The notes: generated by a model from the letters alone, not told the origin. Counted from the first letter of the stretch, positions 40,381 through 52,078 are shown. The stretch: 64,000 bases of DNA from Puccinellia tenuiflora (GCA_012064385.1 QRDG01000964.1:1-64000); one strand, 5' to 3'. A program made the numbers and translations.

Positions 40381-41480
40381 CAGTGCAGCATCGGCAGCCT
40401 CTCGACCGCTGCCTGCCATGGCGCGCCACACCTCCGGGAGCCCTAGACTCTACCTCGAGCGCAAGAAGATCAGGGGCCTGTGTGTTGGTTTTTAGGCCCT
40501 GGATCTGTACACGAACACGAACAATCATGTGAACTGGAAGAACAAAGAACACACACGGGTGTCTAACTCAGCAAACTGAAATTTGTTCAGCGTTAACTAG
40601 CTGAAACACTAACTGAATGAACTGCAGAGAATGTCGTCGTCACGCGCTTCATAGTGTCAGCGTTCGCTGTGAATCTCGGGGAGCATTGCCAAGACGGAAG
40701 CCGCACCGGCGCACTCGATGTCGCATGCGAGTCCAAGTCGGCGTCCTCGTCGGACACGGTAGCCAGACGCGGATCCAGAGCCCCGACCGTTGGCAGTTCA
40801 CAACGACGGCCTCACCGCCCCTTAGCCCTAGCCCCGGCAGGCCCGAGAGAACGGAGGCGGTCTCTTAGCTAAGTGTCAGAGCCTTCCCTTTTTCCCCTGA
40901 CACGACGGCGAGACGCGAGGAGCCTGCAACATCGACGCCTCGGCGTCAATTTCAGCCCGGCGAGAGCGGAGCGAGGGTAGCACGCGGCGACAGGGGGTTG
41001 GTGACCTGGTTATGAGGGAGGCGTGTAGAAAGAAAATGGTTTTTTGTTTTTTTTTTGCAAAATAACTAAGATGGTCAACTAGGTAAAATGTAGGCCACGT
41101 CAGCACAATACAACGCTCTACCCTTGCAGGTGACCGTCGACGCCACAGTGGATCGTATTCTATGACCGTAATAATAGCGTATTTCAAAGTATGGCCGGTG
41201 ACCGGCCAAGGCGGGTCAGACTAACAAGTACGGGGACTATGAAAGCATTTAACTCGGTTTTATAATACGATTTTTTATGGATTGATATATCACACAAATC
41301 CTTTGATTCTCCGTTTCTCCTGGCTGATCCATGCCCTACGGGGCGTACTTTGTCTAAGATGCAATTGGACGATGCAGGCCTCCAGCCAGAACCCTTGCAC
41401 CGCTGAAGGAAAGGCCACGTGGAGGTGGTAATCTCTAAAAAAAAAAGAAAACCCTTCGCAAAGGTCACCTAACGATGACT
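40381..41480. other. End of flanking block C' and unassigned sequence
   Basis: Up to about 40800 this aligns with 11040-11420. After that I see no gene and no clear element; a T-run occurs at 41040-41060. Confidence 0.55.
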
Positions 41481-41488
41481 CTCGTCGT
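41481..41488. repeat. hAT MITE target-site duplication, left copy
   Basis: CTCGTCGT, repeated exactly at 41656-41663. Confidence 0.88.
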
Positions 41489-41655
41489 CAGGGGCGGAGC
41501 TAGAGAAATTGGAAACAGGGTGCACACATGGTGCCACAGCACATAAAAGCTAGTTTATGAGGGTGCACATGTGATGAAAAAAATCATTTTACATAGGATT
41601 TTGGATTTACCCTGGGGCCTGTGCACCCGGCTGGGTTGCCTTGCATCGGCCCCTG
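41489..41655. mobile_element. Non-autonomous hAT element (MITE), 167 bp
   Basis: Starts CAGGGGCGGAGC and ends ATCGGCCCCTG, with inverted CAGGGGC termini and a perfect 8-bp TSD, the hAT signature. No ORF. Confidence 0.9.
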
Positions 41656-41663
41656 CTCGTCGT
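41656..41663. repeat. hAT MITE target-site duplication, right copy
   Basis: CTCGTCGT, matching 41481-41488. Confidence 0.88.
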
Positions 41664-41934
41664 GCCAAGTGTCACATTCTCCGTAATCTGGTCCTTGTGA
41701 TTGTTGCATGCCTGCCACGTGTCGCAGTTGGATTGAAAGTGGGAATGATGAGAGAGAAAATGATACGGGAGGTGGGAGGGCTAGTTTTCCCTTTTATTTT
41801 TCAAAACCGGAATTAAAAAACAAATTATCTTGAGAACCGCTAATCCAAATTACAAACCGTTTTCACTTTTGAGCTCCTCGCGTCGAGATCTTCAAAACTA
41901 GATCCCATGTTGATAGGTTTCGACAAACTTTTTT

Positions 41935-42240
41935 TTGTACATCCGGTTATGTATATTTTGTACATCCGGTAGCAATGTGGTTATACATTTCCAGTTTTGT
42001 ACATTTCCAGCTTGTACATCTCCAATTTTATACATTTTCAGTTTTGTACATCCGGTAGCACTGTGGTTGTACATTTTCAGTAATCTGTACATCCTGTTTT
42101 TGTGTACTCGTACATCCTGTTCACACTAATCTGTACATCATGATCAATATATTTTGTACTTTCTGTTTTGTATAATCCGTACTTTCATGTTATTTCCTAT
42201 TTAATTTATACATCCGTACATCATACTCATACGCGAACAG
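41935..42240. repeat. Irregular minisatellite of TTGTACATCCGGT-type units
   Basis: More than a dozen spaced copies of TGTACAT(C/T)C.(G/T), with TCCGG, TTCCAG, TTTTCAG and TCCTG variants. Units are about 15-30 bp apart and not regular enough for a CRISPR. A second-order unit (CATCCGGTAGCA.TGTGGTT) occurs twice. Confidence 0.75.
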
Positions 42241-42314
42241 GGACGAAGATTTAATTTGTTTGTGAGGGTGAGACTCGGCTGTACATCCGATATGCTTGTG
42301 GTTGCAGAGATATA

Positions 42315-42524
42315 GGGGGTGTTTGGTTAGGCTTTGGCTTTGGCTTTTGGCTTTGGCTTATAAGCCCAAAAAGCACCTAAATAGGTGCTTTGGCTTTTGG
42401 CTTTTGACTTATACCATAGTAAAACATAAGTCAAAAGCCAAAAGCCAAAAGCACCTATTTAGGTGCTTTTTCGGCTTATAAGCCAAAGCCAAAAGCTAAA
42501 GCTAAAGCCTAACCAAACACCCCC
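42315..42524. mobile_element. Tourist-type MITE (PIF/Harbinger), near-perfect hairpin
   Basis: 210 bp. The ends GGGGGTGTTTGGTTAGGCTTT and its complement are inverted, and almost the whole element is a palindrome built from GGCTTTTGGCTT motifs. ATA on both sides (42312-42314, 42525-42527) is a 3-bp TSD. The 61-codon ORF over it is a by-product of the repeat. Confidence 0.9.
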
Positions 42525-42527
42525 ATA

Positions 42528-43841
42528 GTCATGATCTCGGGAGCCACGGGGCTCGTACGTCTTCGTACGCGCGTACGCGCGTGGGCTGTTTCGTGAGCAG
42601 GAGGTAACAAACTCGGATTTTGCTAACTCACTCGATCAGCCACGTGGAATCTTATCGCGATAGCTGGATCGACCTTCGCGAAGGGAACCCTTTCGGTAGC
42701 GATACCCCGTGGAGGTCGGCGGAATGTAACGCTACCGCTCAGGTATGGTCGAGGGGTAGATAGGCCGGTTGGCTGGGTCATCTCCCGAATTGCTCGGCCC
42801 GAGCGACACAGAGGCGGTTCATCAATATTGAGACAAGTCAAGATACAAAATTGCTCGTCACTACGAAGATCTGGTTGATCATCTAGGGAGCCTTGAAGGG
42901 ACACAGAGAAGATGCGTGAATATTGAAACGATTAGTGTATAGTAGGTCTAGAGAGCGATGATCTTCTCGTTACTGATGTCTCCTATTCCCTAAATACTAA
43001 ATTTCCCAAATTTTTTGGCTAGCAATTCAACTTTTTTCGCTAGATAAGAAGATAAGAGTGTTTCGTCCATTGGAACTTGCTGCTACTAGTGTGAGCAAGA
43101 ATATTGCGCTACCAGTTATATATCGCATGGTTGTAGGTTCGTGTGCATTTACTGTCTCGCACTGATAACCTGCTATAAATGAAACGGTAATTAAAGAATA
43201 AGAACCTTTTGTCATATTTTGTATTCCGGTTCAGTGGACTTGCGTGCTTATCGAGCCACTGTTGCTTTTATCTTCAAACATCTCAGGTTTTGGGGTCTTA
43301 TTATGCAGAGAAAAATAGTAGAATCATCTTAATTATTTCTAAGTAATAAAAAAATTACAAAGGTGCTTCCGTACAATTTGTGCATGACCAAATTGTTCGA
43401 ACGAACGAGAAATGAATTGCTCCCCAAGAAACATGGGGAAACGAATTATAATTCGTTAAAATCATACATTATAAATTTACATACAAATTCAATGTTACAT
43501 CCCTCTGATCAACTGATCAACAAACATGTCCAAAGACACGCGCTGGATGCAATCATATAAGGGCCAATTTTTTTGCTTGGACCATGTACAAAGCTAAGCC
43601 GCCAAAGCGCTTGTTCATGTAAAAAAAGCGCTAGGCACTTGCAGAGAACCAATAAATACCAAAAATATACAAATTCACCTAAGCGTTTTCTCTTCCAACG
43701 CTCTAGCTAATATAGGACTCTAAAAACGCAGCCATTGCATTCAATATTTGTCTTGTATGGCAAAAAATAACCCAAACGCGTGACTTGTTCTTTTGCGTCA
43801 ACGCCAAGCAAACTTTAAGATTTTCTGTGTCGTAGATGCTC
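42528..43841. repeat. Array unit C
   Basis: From about 42640 it carries the array landmarks (ATCATCTAGG, TAGGTCTAGAGAG, GATGTCTCCTATTCCC, CTTGCTGCTACTAGTGTGAG, GGACTTGCGTG). The 43035-43050 stretch is the uninterrupted counterpart of the Helitron insertion site in unit A. No intact gene. Confidence 0.75.
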
Positions 43842-44006
43842 TTAGAGTCCGACGCCAAAAAACAACCTCCCCGTGAGATGCGAGTGGAAGGCCGGCCGCC
43901 GGCGAGAACCTCACGACCTTCGAATAGAATCTAGCCGATGCCATGCTTACCGTACTCACTGCCTGACTGGCGCTAGCGCAAGGCCCAGAAACGCCGCCGA
44001 TGTCAT
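43842..44006 (-). pseudogene. Small secreted-peptide-like gene, decayed copy in unit C
   Basis: Only pieces are readable: an ATG at 44006 (MTSAAF), an LFEGRE.LAGG-like block in one frame and the terminal GTCGGACTC-TAA at 43842. Several indels and an in-frame stop interrupt it. It was recognised by its position in the array unit and by nucleotide similarity to copies A, B and F. Confidence 0.5.
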
Positions 44007-45378
44007 TGCCGCGACGAGATGAGATTTTCCCTTTTCTCTTTTTTCTTAAACGGGTGGGATTCTTTTATTATTATTGTTGGTTAGGGAGGCTGAGGGAGCG
44101 GAAGCTAAACCCACTTTTTTTTTCTTTAACTTGAGCTAAACCCACATTGGAAGACAAGCGTAGTGGATCAGAATGTCTCTTTTTTTCCTGAACGCACATG
44201 ATGGATCGTTCACACTGATCGGTTGGTCCTCCAATTTTCTTGGCTGAGCTACGGCCTACGGGCGTAGATTCTGGTGCCCGCGATGCAGCTTTCCACTGCA
44301 GGTCAGGCTGCCACCGCCGCGGAGATCGGCAACTGGAGTAGCTAGGTCTGTTGGATGGTTTGCCTCCGGAATTGCTCGACGCCAGCGACACGCATGTTGT
44401 TCCTCAATCTTGAGAGGGGTAAAGATACAGACACGATCTTCCCCACGGTGAACCCGCTGACCACCCGGAATCGCGGGACGGAACCTTAGAGGGACAAAGT
44501 GGATCGAGGTGAATACTGAGACGATTGGAGTTTACTAGTTCAAGAGAGCAATGGTCTTCTAATTACTGATGTCTCCTATTCCCTAAATCCTAAATCTTCC
44601 TATTTTTCATGTGTTTTTGCCACATCTCTCCGGGCCGGCTAAAAATTCAATTGTTTTCGCCAAGATAAGAGTGTGTCATCCAGTAGAAATTACTGCTACC
44701 GGTGTGAGCAAGAACATTGGGCTACCATATGTATCTATATATATGCACACACTGACATTGCATTACCATTTGGTTGAAACTTGGTGTGAATTTACTCTTT
44801 CGCATTGATAACATGCTATAAATGAAGTAATAATTAAAGAGATGATACTTTAACCTTTGTAGAATAAAAAGCTTTTGCTATATTTTGTATATCGGTTTAG
44901 TGGACTTGAGTGTTTGTCCAGCCATTGTCGGTATTACATGCAACCATCCAAGTTTTTCTCTGTTACTATGCCACATGGAAAGAATAGAACCATCTTAATT
45001 ATTACTAAGGCATTAAAATACAAACTTGCTTCAGTACAATCCGTGCAAGATTAAATTGTTCAATTGAATGAAAAATAAATTGTTCCTCATAAAACTGAGG
45101 GAAGCGAATTGTAATTGCTTAAAATTATAAAATATAAAGTTACATACAAATCCATTGCCACATCCAACTACTGGCCCTCTTCAAGGAAGAAAATGTGGGC
45201 AAATACTTTAGAGCGATGCTATATGTACGACGCTTTGTGTCCGACGTTCGTACGATACACAGCTACGCATGCATCAAACATGCATCGATGCCTTTGGTGG
45301 TCCGAACGTATGATGCATTAACGGAATCATAGCTAGCCACGTAGAGTTGTACATGTATCGGACAAAAAAAGATCGTAC
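44007..45378. repeat. Array unit D (gene lost)
   Basis: From about 44080 (GCTGAGGGAGCGGAAGCTAA, shared with 53797) to about 45160 the unit follows the array pattern. Where the peptide gene should follow, unrelated sequence begins. No gene seen. Confidence 0.7.
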
Positions 45379-46990
45379 GTGAGGCAGTTCCGAATACTTT
45401 ACGTTGAGTCGTTATTGGATGGAGATCAAAGATTATCTAAGTGGCCATTTCTCTATGCATCACTCAAAAAAGATGGCATCAATGAGTCATCCAAAGAAAA
45501 TAAAAGTTACAACGATTCGGTTATTGATGTTGATGATGCCAGCCCAATTTCAGGCACTCGTGGGGTCCGGCCGAGAGGAAGGAACAATTGCAAACAAGAT
45601 GCAACATGTGATGCTTCGAAACTCGTGTTGCAAGAGATATTGTGTGTTTGGTAGGTGTCATGGAGTGGAATGGAACGGGTTGGACCTGCACCTGGGCCTA
45701 ATTCTTATGTTTGGTAGGAACTAGAACCAGAATCAACCAATTCCCTGGAATGGCATATTCCCCTTAGATCCAGAATTTGCTCATTCCACCAAAACGAAGG
45801 AATCACCTCGTTCTCGTTTCGTTAGCGATGAAAGAAAAAGAAAAATACCTCTCATCTCACCGCTCACCCCCCTCCCGACCCGTGAGCCAACATCACGGTC
45901 ATCCCGCTGGCCGTCGGTGCCTCGTCTTGACGGCCGCCGCCGCAGCTCGTACCGCCGCGCCACCGCAGGACCACGGCCGGTGCAGCCGTCCCGAGGACCA
46001 CCGCCGCCGCAGCTCGTCTTCACGGTCGTTCGCAGCTCATCCCCACGGCTGTCCGCAGCCAGAGGGCCGCCGCCGTTCGCAGCTCGTCCAGCCGGCCGCC
46101 GATCATAGCTCGTCCCGAGGGCCGCCGTCCGCAGCTCGTCCTGAGGGCCACCGACCGCAGCTCGTCCACCATCGGCTCGTCCCGCCCCTTGCCCCTCACT
46201 CTGTTCTCAGCCGAGCGAAACAAGATTCAAGCTCCTCTCTCCCTCGTATCTTGGCTGTGGCGGCGCCTACTCTCACGAAGGCAGCTGCAGCTTTCGGCGG
46301 GGCGGAGCAGCGGGCCAGAGTAGCAGGCAAAGCACCGGCGCGGCGGGTCGGGGCGCAACAGCATGGCGACACGGCGGGCGGAAGTAGAGCAGCATGGCGG
46401 CGCGGCAGGGCGGAAGCAGAGCAGCATGGCGGCGCGGCGGGGCGGTGAGCAGCGGGGCGACGGGACTGTGAGCCCTGCCTCCTCCCCTCCGCCCTACCTC
46501 CTCTCCTTGTTGTATATTATTGATTTTTTTTTTGTTGAAAATACAAATGCATAAAGCTATATCTATTTACAGCTTAGATCATGTACATATTGGGAGGTAA
46601 TCTCACCAAGGGTGAGTTGAACCAGATTCTTCCCATTCCTACTCTCCAACCAAACACAGAAACATATATAATCAACCCATTCCAGTTTTTTCACCTACCA
46701 AACACTGGAATGGAACCGATCCATTCTTCGAGAATGTAACCATGACATTCCATTACACTTCATTCCCCAACCAAACACACCGAGTTGATATCCATCAAGT
46801 AGGTGTCAAGTGAGAAGAAAGAAAGAAAGGAGAATATGGGAGAAGGAGGAAAACATCAAGAACTACCTTAAAGAACAAAAAAAAGGGATATCGAAATTGA
46901 TGAGGTCGATGTCCGGATGTTTGATCACTCAATATTTATCGCATCATATTGTGTATTTCTATGCAGTAAGTGCCATTTGCGATCCTTTCA
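45379..46990 (+). pseudogene. Fragment resembling a NAM-associated / SANT-type transposon protein, split by an insertion
   Basis: The left piece (45379-45640) translates to WPFLYASLKKDG..., an acidic SVIDVDDASPISGT and RPRGRNNCKQD. This pattern resembles the region before RPMGR.AAK in plant NAM-associated C-terminal domain proteins (PF14303), often found in PIF/Harbinger and hAT contexts. The right piece (from about 46790) continues with a basic helical stretch (ERRIWEKEENIKNYLKEQKK). The TIR element 45642-46780 separates them. Several frame changes are present. The family match is by eye and tentative; no function is implied. Confidence 0.35.
45642..46780. mobile_element. TIR DNA element with GC-rich core, superfamily unassigned
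   Basis: Inverted ends GTGTGTTTGG...CCAAACACAC, with further inverted GGAATGGAA/TTCCATTCC blocks inside. The GC-rich core (45890-46480) is full of repeated GCAGCTCGTC units and encodes Ala/Arg/Ser-rich strings in all frames. The build is like 4866-5731 (AT-rich TIR arms, GC-rich repetitive centre) with different sequence. No clear TSD. The 223-codon ORF (45777-46448) is repetitive and not considered a gene. Confidence 0.6.
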
Positions 46991-47830
46991 ATATTTTGAT
47001 ATATGCCAGTAAGGCTTAATTGAAGTATCAAGTAGTGACAAATTAATTGTTTTCATTTTCTTCTATATTTTGGATTAAAATAGAAAAAGATAAAAAAAAT
47101 GGGAAAAAGTAATGGACATGCCTGACCAAATGAGGGATACCATTGGATGACATTGGCCGGAAACCTGTCCGTGACGCCCTACACAGACACAATATGTGTC
47201 AGAATACAACGATCTGTTGGAGTTTCCCTTAGACGGTCAAGATAGAAAGGTGGCCGCTCCTATGGAGACCCCTTCATCATGCAGAATCTGGGAGACCCCT
47301 CCTATGGACCGACGTCAGTCTACTCTCGACTACTATGTCTAGAGAGTTATATTCTTCATTACTGGTCTCTCATTTTCCCTATTTTTCACATTTTTCTTGT
47401 GATTTTCTCTCATGTCTCCATGACGGCTAACAATTCATCTGTCGTCTGACTAGATCTTATGACTACTCGTGCGAGCACTGAGCTAGAGCTAGACGTGTTT
47501 ATATATATATGCACACACTCTAGTGCGTTGGCACATGGTTGAAGGTTGGTGTACATGTACTAGTTTGCATTGATAACATGCTAGAAATAAAATGGTAACT
47601 CATGAGACGATACATTTTATGAGATGATACATTTTTCCAGCTTTTGCCTCACAGTTCCTTGGTAAAAAAGATGATACATTTTTATTTGCAGAATAAGAAG
47701 GTTTTGTTATATTTTATATTGGCTTGACTCTTGAGTGTATATTGAGGCATTGCGGTATTATATTCAATCATCCGAAGGCATCTCTAGCAGACCCCTTATG
47801 TTCCGAACCCTTATAACTCGTTTACGGTTT
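46991..47830. repeat. Array unit E, left part
   Basis: From about 47160 it resembles unit F (GGTGGCCGCTCCTAT.GAGACCC.TTCATCAT) and carries the AT-rich array block to about 47785. It is then interrupted by the LINE fragment and gene debris, and resumes at 49055. No gene. Confidence 0.65.
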
Positions 47831-47831
47831 G

Positions 47832-48400
47832 ATTTTTTTTCGAAAAGGGGATAAACCCCTGCACACAGCTTTTATTGCATATATAGTCTCAGAAGGTATC
47901 AAAGTTTACATATCACGGGTCACATAGGGTTGAAATATGAATCAACCAACGAAAGAGTAGAAACATCAAATGACTAGGCATCCCTAATACGATTAATATG
48001 CTGCCACGAAGCCCGGCTGAAAATATCCTGAGCAACCATTAGGAGCCGAGAAGACCTAGTGACCATAACTCTCGCCAGTCATGAGGGAGAAGAAAAGCCC
48101 ATAGCTGAATCCAGTGGGCCGCCATGCGAATAACCTGCATAACATGAAAGGTTTTTGATCTGTTAAAAATAAGTTTGTTCCTACAATTCCAAATAGCCCA
48201 ATAAATAGCCGAAACGCCAATACTAATACGAGATTTTTGTTTTTTTATCAACTCCATTTAACCAATTACCAAACATATTAGAAATATTAGTCGGAGTGCG
48301 TCGCGCACATAGAAACATAAAAGCAAATTGAACATTTAAATATTTATGCATTCACGGGAATAGACAGAGTAGTTCATCGAAGTTCATCCCCGGATCATTC
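47832..48400 (-). mobile_element. 5'-truncated LINE fragment, minus strand
   Basis: The minus-strand translation shows the LINE C-terminal region: RRTPTNISNMFGNW, then (48257-48039) SAIYWAIWNCRNKLIFNRS and AAHWIQLWAFLLP, a block common in grass LINE zf-RVT proteins. The 3' UTR includes GCAATAAAAGCTGTGTGCAG and ends in an A-run at 47832-47841 (T-run on the plus strand). A frameshift or stop separates the two parts. No TSD found. Confidence 0.8.
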
Positions 48401-49044
48401 ACAGCAAAAGCAACACGATATTTTTTACATACCCTAAACCTACGATCTTTTTGTAGCCACGCTAAACCCTAACCTACGATCCAAACTTGCCTCACTGGAG
48501 CCTCAGGGTGCGGCGGCGCTCACTCCTCGTCAGAGCCGAGGCCGACGAAGACGCGGTTCTGCACCTCGAACTCTTGGCGCCACTCCTCCCGCTTCTGCTG
48601 ATGCTGGCGGTCGGCGGGGACCCCCTATTGTAAGAGGAAGCTTTTGATCTCCTCGTCCCGGCGGCGGCACTTGGTGTTCTCCCCCTCCCCCCGCTCGTTG
48701 TGCACCAGTATCATGGCGGTGACTGACTCGAAGGAGCCATCGTCGACGAAGTCCTCAGGCCCGACGTTGGTGGCAGCTGGGTCGAGCAGGAGGTGCTCCT
48801 CCTGCTCGCTCTTCGACAGTGGCAGCGGTGCGCGCATTACCGTCATAGAGAATCTTACCGCCTCAAAGAGTGGCGACGGTCGTACTCCTCGACCTCGCGG
48901 CGGAGCAAGGATGGCGGGGGCACGAGGCTTCGGAAGCCACGCTCCGCTTCCGTTCCTCGTCGGAGTGCTCTCCGCCGCCGTGCGGGGCTCGCGGAACGGC
49001 CGGCCTTGTCGCCCCCACCCCCCTCCGTGCGATTGAACTGCCAT
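48401..49044 (-). other. Unrecognised gene-like fragment, minus strand
   Basis: A 139-codon minus ORF (48625-49044) continues past one stop into EEWRQEFEVQNRVFVGLGSDEE, ending about 48519. It has an acidic stretch (NVGPEDFVDDGSFESV) and a charged helical end. The continuity over a single stop and the GC-rich codon use suggest a captured gene fragment. No domain was recognised. Confidence 0.3.
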
Positions 49045-50186
49045 GCGGCCACATCTTTACTATGCAACACAAAAATAGAATCATGTTAATTATTACTAAG
49101 CAATAAAACATACAAACTTGCTTTAGTACAATATGTGCATGATTAAAATTTTCAAACGAAAGACAAATAAATTGCTCCTCAATCTCTGAGCTCAAGCTGC
49201 CTTAGCACATGTCGTCCGTGTCCTCCAAGAGGAGGGCAGGAGTTCGAGTTCATGGATCTTCTGTGTTGTCGCCGCCGTTGTGCATGCTGCCCGTGTCCTT
49301 CAAGAGGAGGATGGCGAGTGAATGTGCAGTTTTTCAATTTCGTGACCGCCGCGCTCATGCAGTCATGCTCTGTTTCCGCCGGCGTTGCACTGCTTGCCGC
49401 CGTTGCACAACGAACGAACCAAATGCATCGACGTCCCTCTGCAGTATTTTCCACAACCACAGCGTCGGAGGATCTCGTTCCAGAGATAGAGGGGTGTCCG
49501 CTCCTATTGAGACCCGTTCATCATCCCCAGGCTATGAAGAGAACCTTAAATGACTCGAAAGGTGTGTGAATATGGAGCCGATGTGAGTCTACTAGACTAA
49601 TAGGTCTGAAGAGTTATAATCTTCTCATTACTGATGTCTCATATTTCCTATTTTTCACATTTTTCTTTTGCTTTTCTTTCATCTCTCTAGGCCGGCTAAC
49701 AATTCCTCTGTTTCGTCAAATAAGCCTATATCGTCCACTAGATCTTATGACTACTAGTGTGAGCATTGAGCTAGCCGTGTCTATATATATACACACACTA
49801 GTGCATTGGCACATGGTTGAAGGTTGGTGTGCATGTACGACTTTGCATCGATAACGTGATGGAAATAAAATCGTAACTGATGAGATGATACATTTTTCTT
49901 CACAGAATAAGAAGTTTTCATTCTATTTCGTATTCCAGCTCAATGGACTTGACTCTTCAGTGCTTATTGAGGTATTTTCGGTATTATATATATTCAACCA
50001 TCTAAGGTTTGTCTGTTATTATGCAGCACAATAAAACAATAAAAATAGAATTATCCTACTAAGCATTAAAAATACAAACTCACTTCAGTACAATCCATGT
50101 ATGATTAAAATTTCGAATGAAAGACAAATAAATTGCTCCTAGTAACATGGAGGGAAACAATTTGTAACCTTTTAAAATAATACGGT
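49045..50186. repeat. End of array unit E and array unit F, left part
   Basis: 49055-49180 resumes unit E. 49200-49470 holds a partly repeated GC-rich stretch (CGTGTCCT.CAAGAGGAGG twice) with no recognised gene. From about 49480 unit F begins and runs to the 9-bp target site at 50187. Confidence 0.65.
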
Positions 50187-50195
50187 ATAAAATTA
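50187..50195. repeat. Mutator-type target-site duplication, left copy
   Basis: ATAAAATTA, repeated exactly at 51979-51987. Confidence 0.85.
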
Positions 50196-50385
50196 GGAAA
50201 ACGCTTTATATAGACCGACCTACCGCGCATAATCGTAGGTCCCTCCGGGCGTCGCTTTTCTCCGCGCGCTGTGTTGGTTTCACGTTGTGGCCCCCACAGC
50301 TATCTTATCTTTTGTTTTTTCTTAACTTCTGGCAGCGCTGCATGCATGCTGCTAGTGCTAGCTAGCACCTTCAAACTATATAGTA

Positions 50386-50544
50386 CTCGCTCCGTTCCTA
50401 AATATAAGATATTTTAGCCTTTTTTTTCCATCTGTGTCTGGACATGTTTTAGTGTAAGGTTCAAATGAATCTTGCACTAAAACATGTATAAATACAGATG
50501 GAAAGAGAAATGCTAAAACATCTTATATTTTGATACGGAGGGAG
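50386..50544. mobile_element. Stowaway MITE (Tc1/mariner), nested in the Mutator-like element
   Basis: 159 bp, CTCGCTCCGTTCCTAAATAT...ATACGGAGGGAG, flanked by TA (50384-50385, 50545-50546). Long inverted arms (AAACATGTTTTAGTG type) form a hairpin. Confidence 0.9.
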
Positions 50545-50939
50545 TAGCTAGCTAGACGTAGAGCTATTGCTGCTTGCCGAACATGTGCACCCGCTGTTTG
50601 GTAAGTAGCAAAGTACATGCTCTATGTGTACAAAAATGGTTATCTGCAGTTTATTTCGCTCAGTCTGGTTGTTTGTTGTGGTGTTTACTGACATTTCGGC
50701 GACATCTCGACCAAGCCGGCATTTATCCTATATGAAGACGAGCCTTCTAAGATTACACTTGCGACATTGTCCGATTCCTCTGATAGTTACGACTAGGAAG
50801 ATTCTCTGGACAACGATGCAGCGATAGGAACTGGTTTGGGGTCGCCTGATCTAATGTCGACGGGCCTCCGGCTAGTCGGATTCGTGGACGACGATGTCGA
50901 ATCGGCATGATCAGGCCGTCATGGACGATTGCACAACAA

Positions 50940-51550
50940 TTTTTTCTTTCAATGATGCATTTTTCTGAAATTTGTACCAAAATCCCACGAGTTTTATTGA
51001 GAAAGCAAACATGAGATGTTGCAATATTTTTTGGTCGTCTACCACAAGTTTATGTTTTTCTGACTTTTTCGATGTTGCATATGTTGCAGACATAATTTTT
51101 TGTTGTAATCATTTGTAATTTTTGTTCAGACAATTACTGATTTTTGTTGTAAGTGGATCTGCAGCAAAAAAAACAAAGTAGTCTAACCACATTTTTTATT
51201 GTTGCAAACACATGTTTTTGTTGTAATATTTTGGTATTTTTGTTGCAATAGTTGTCGATTTTTGTTGTTAGTGAATATGTAGCGAACTAAATTGTTTTGT
51301 ACCCACCTTTGTTTATTGTTGCAAAGACAAGTATTTTTGTTGTAATCACTTGAATATTTTGTTGAAATTATTGTTGCAAAGAAATCTAGAGCCAAAAAAA
51401 TTTTTGTGGTTAAACGTTTTTTTTGTAACATTACTTTTTTCAAGATATTCGCGAAACTTTATTGCAATAGTATATTTTTTATATACATGGGGTGAGAGAT
51501 TTTGTTGTCACAGTCTGGATTTTATTGCGAATATTGTTATTTACAAATTC
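50940..51550. repeat. Degenerate TTTTTGTTGCAA repeats
   Basis: Many spaced variants of TTTTTGTTG(C/T)AA(A/T) inside the Mutator-like element. Reading frames through it are low-complexity. Confidence 0.75.
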
Positions 51551-51978
51551 AATTATTTATTCTATAAGTTATTTCTAATCTTAGTCCCATCAAATACATG
51601 TGTGATTTGTGACAATAGCAGTAAACTCCGGGCCATGCACCGGCCATCTAGCAGCTACCACGAATACAGGATGTGTGATGTGTCATGACAAATGCTACCT
51701 AGCGTGCCTAGCTATGAGTTTCACGCCGCTGCATGCACCTTTGGCTAGCTAGCGTGTGCCTAGCTAGGCTTTCCACCCCGCTGCATGCAAGCTTGAGTGC
51801 ACTAGTCAAATTACAGTACAGCGTATGTTAAAAAAAAAACTTACAGTACAGCGTCACCGCGGGAATCTGGTGCGCATGACGCGCGAACTGTTTCCACGCC
51901 GTACGATGCAGGGAATCAAACGGCAGGGAAGGGGACCTACCGGGGTTTTTGTAGGGCGACCTACGCCTAGCGGGGCCC

Positions 51979-51987
51979 ATAAAATTA
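51979..51987. repeat. Mutator-type target-site duplication, right copy
   Basis: ATAAAATTA, matching 50187-50195. Confidence 0.85.
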
Positions 51988-52078
51988 CATACCAACCAAT
52001 GCCACCTCATGCTGATCCACGCAACAAACATGGCAAAATGGGTCGCTCGATGCATTCGGAACAGAGCAGCTCTTGCTC

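Larger units (their letters stand above)
50196..51978. mobile_element. Non-autonomous Mutator-like element, 1.8 kb
   Basis: Defined by the perfect 9-bp TSD and by paralogues of the target that lack it (near 8643, 35887 and 45137, ATAAAGTTACATAC). The ends are GGAAAACGCT... and ...AGCGGGGCCC; the terminal inverted repeats are weak, with GTAGGTC-type motifs inside both ends. No transposase ORF. It contains a Stowaway MITE (50386-50544) and a T-rich interior (50940-51550). Confidence 0.75.

Noticed and set aside
41935..42240. CRISPR-like array
   Set aside because: Spacing and motif are irregular, repeats are short and variable, and the genome is a plant.
42296..42481. 61-codon ORF
   Set aside because: It lies within the near-perfect palindrome of the Tourist MITE.
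45777..46448. 223-codon plus-strand ORF
   Set aside because: Repetitive Ala/Arg/Ser/His content from the GC-rich core of a TIR element, with opposite-strand ORFs of the same kind.
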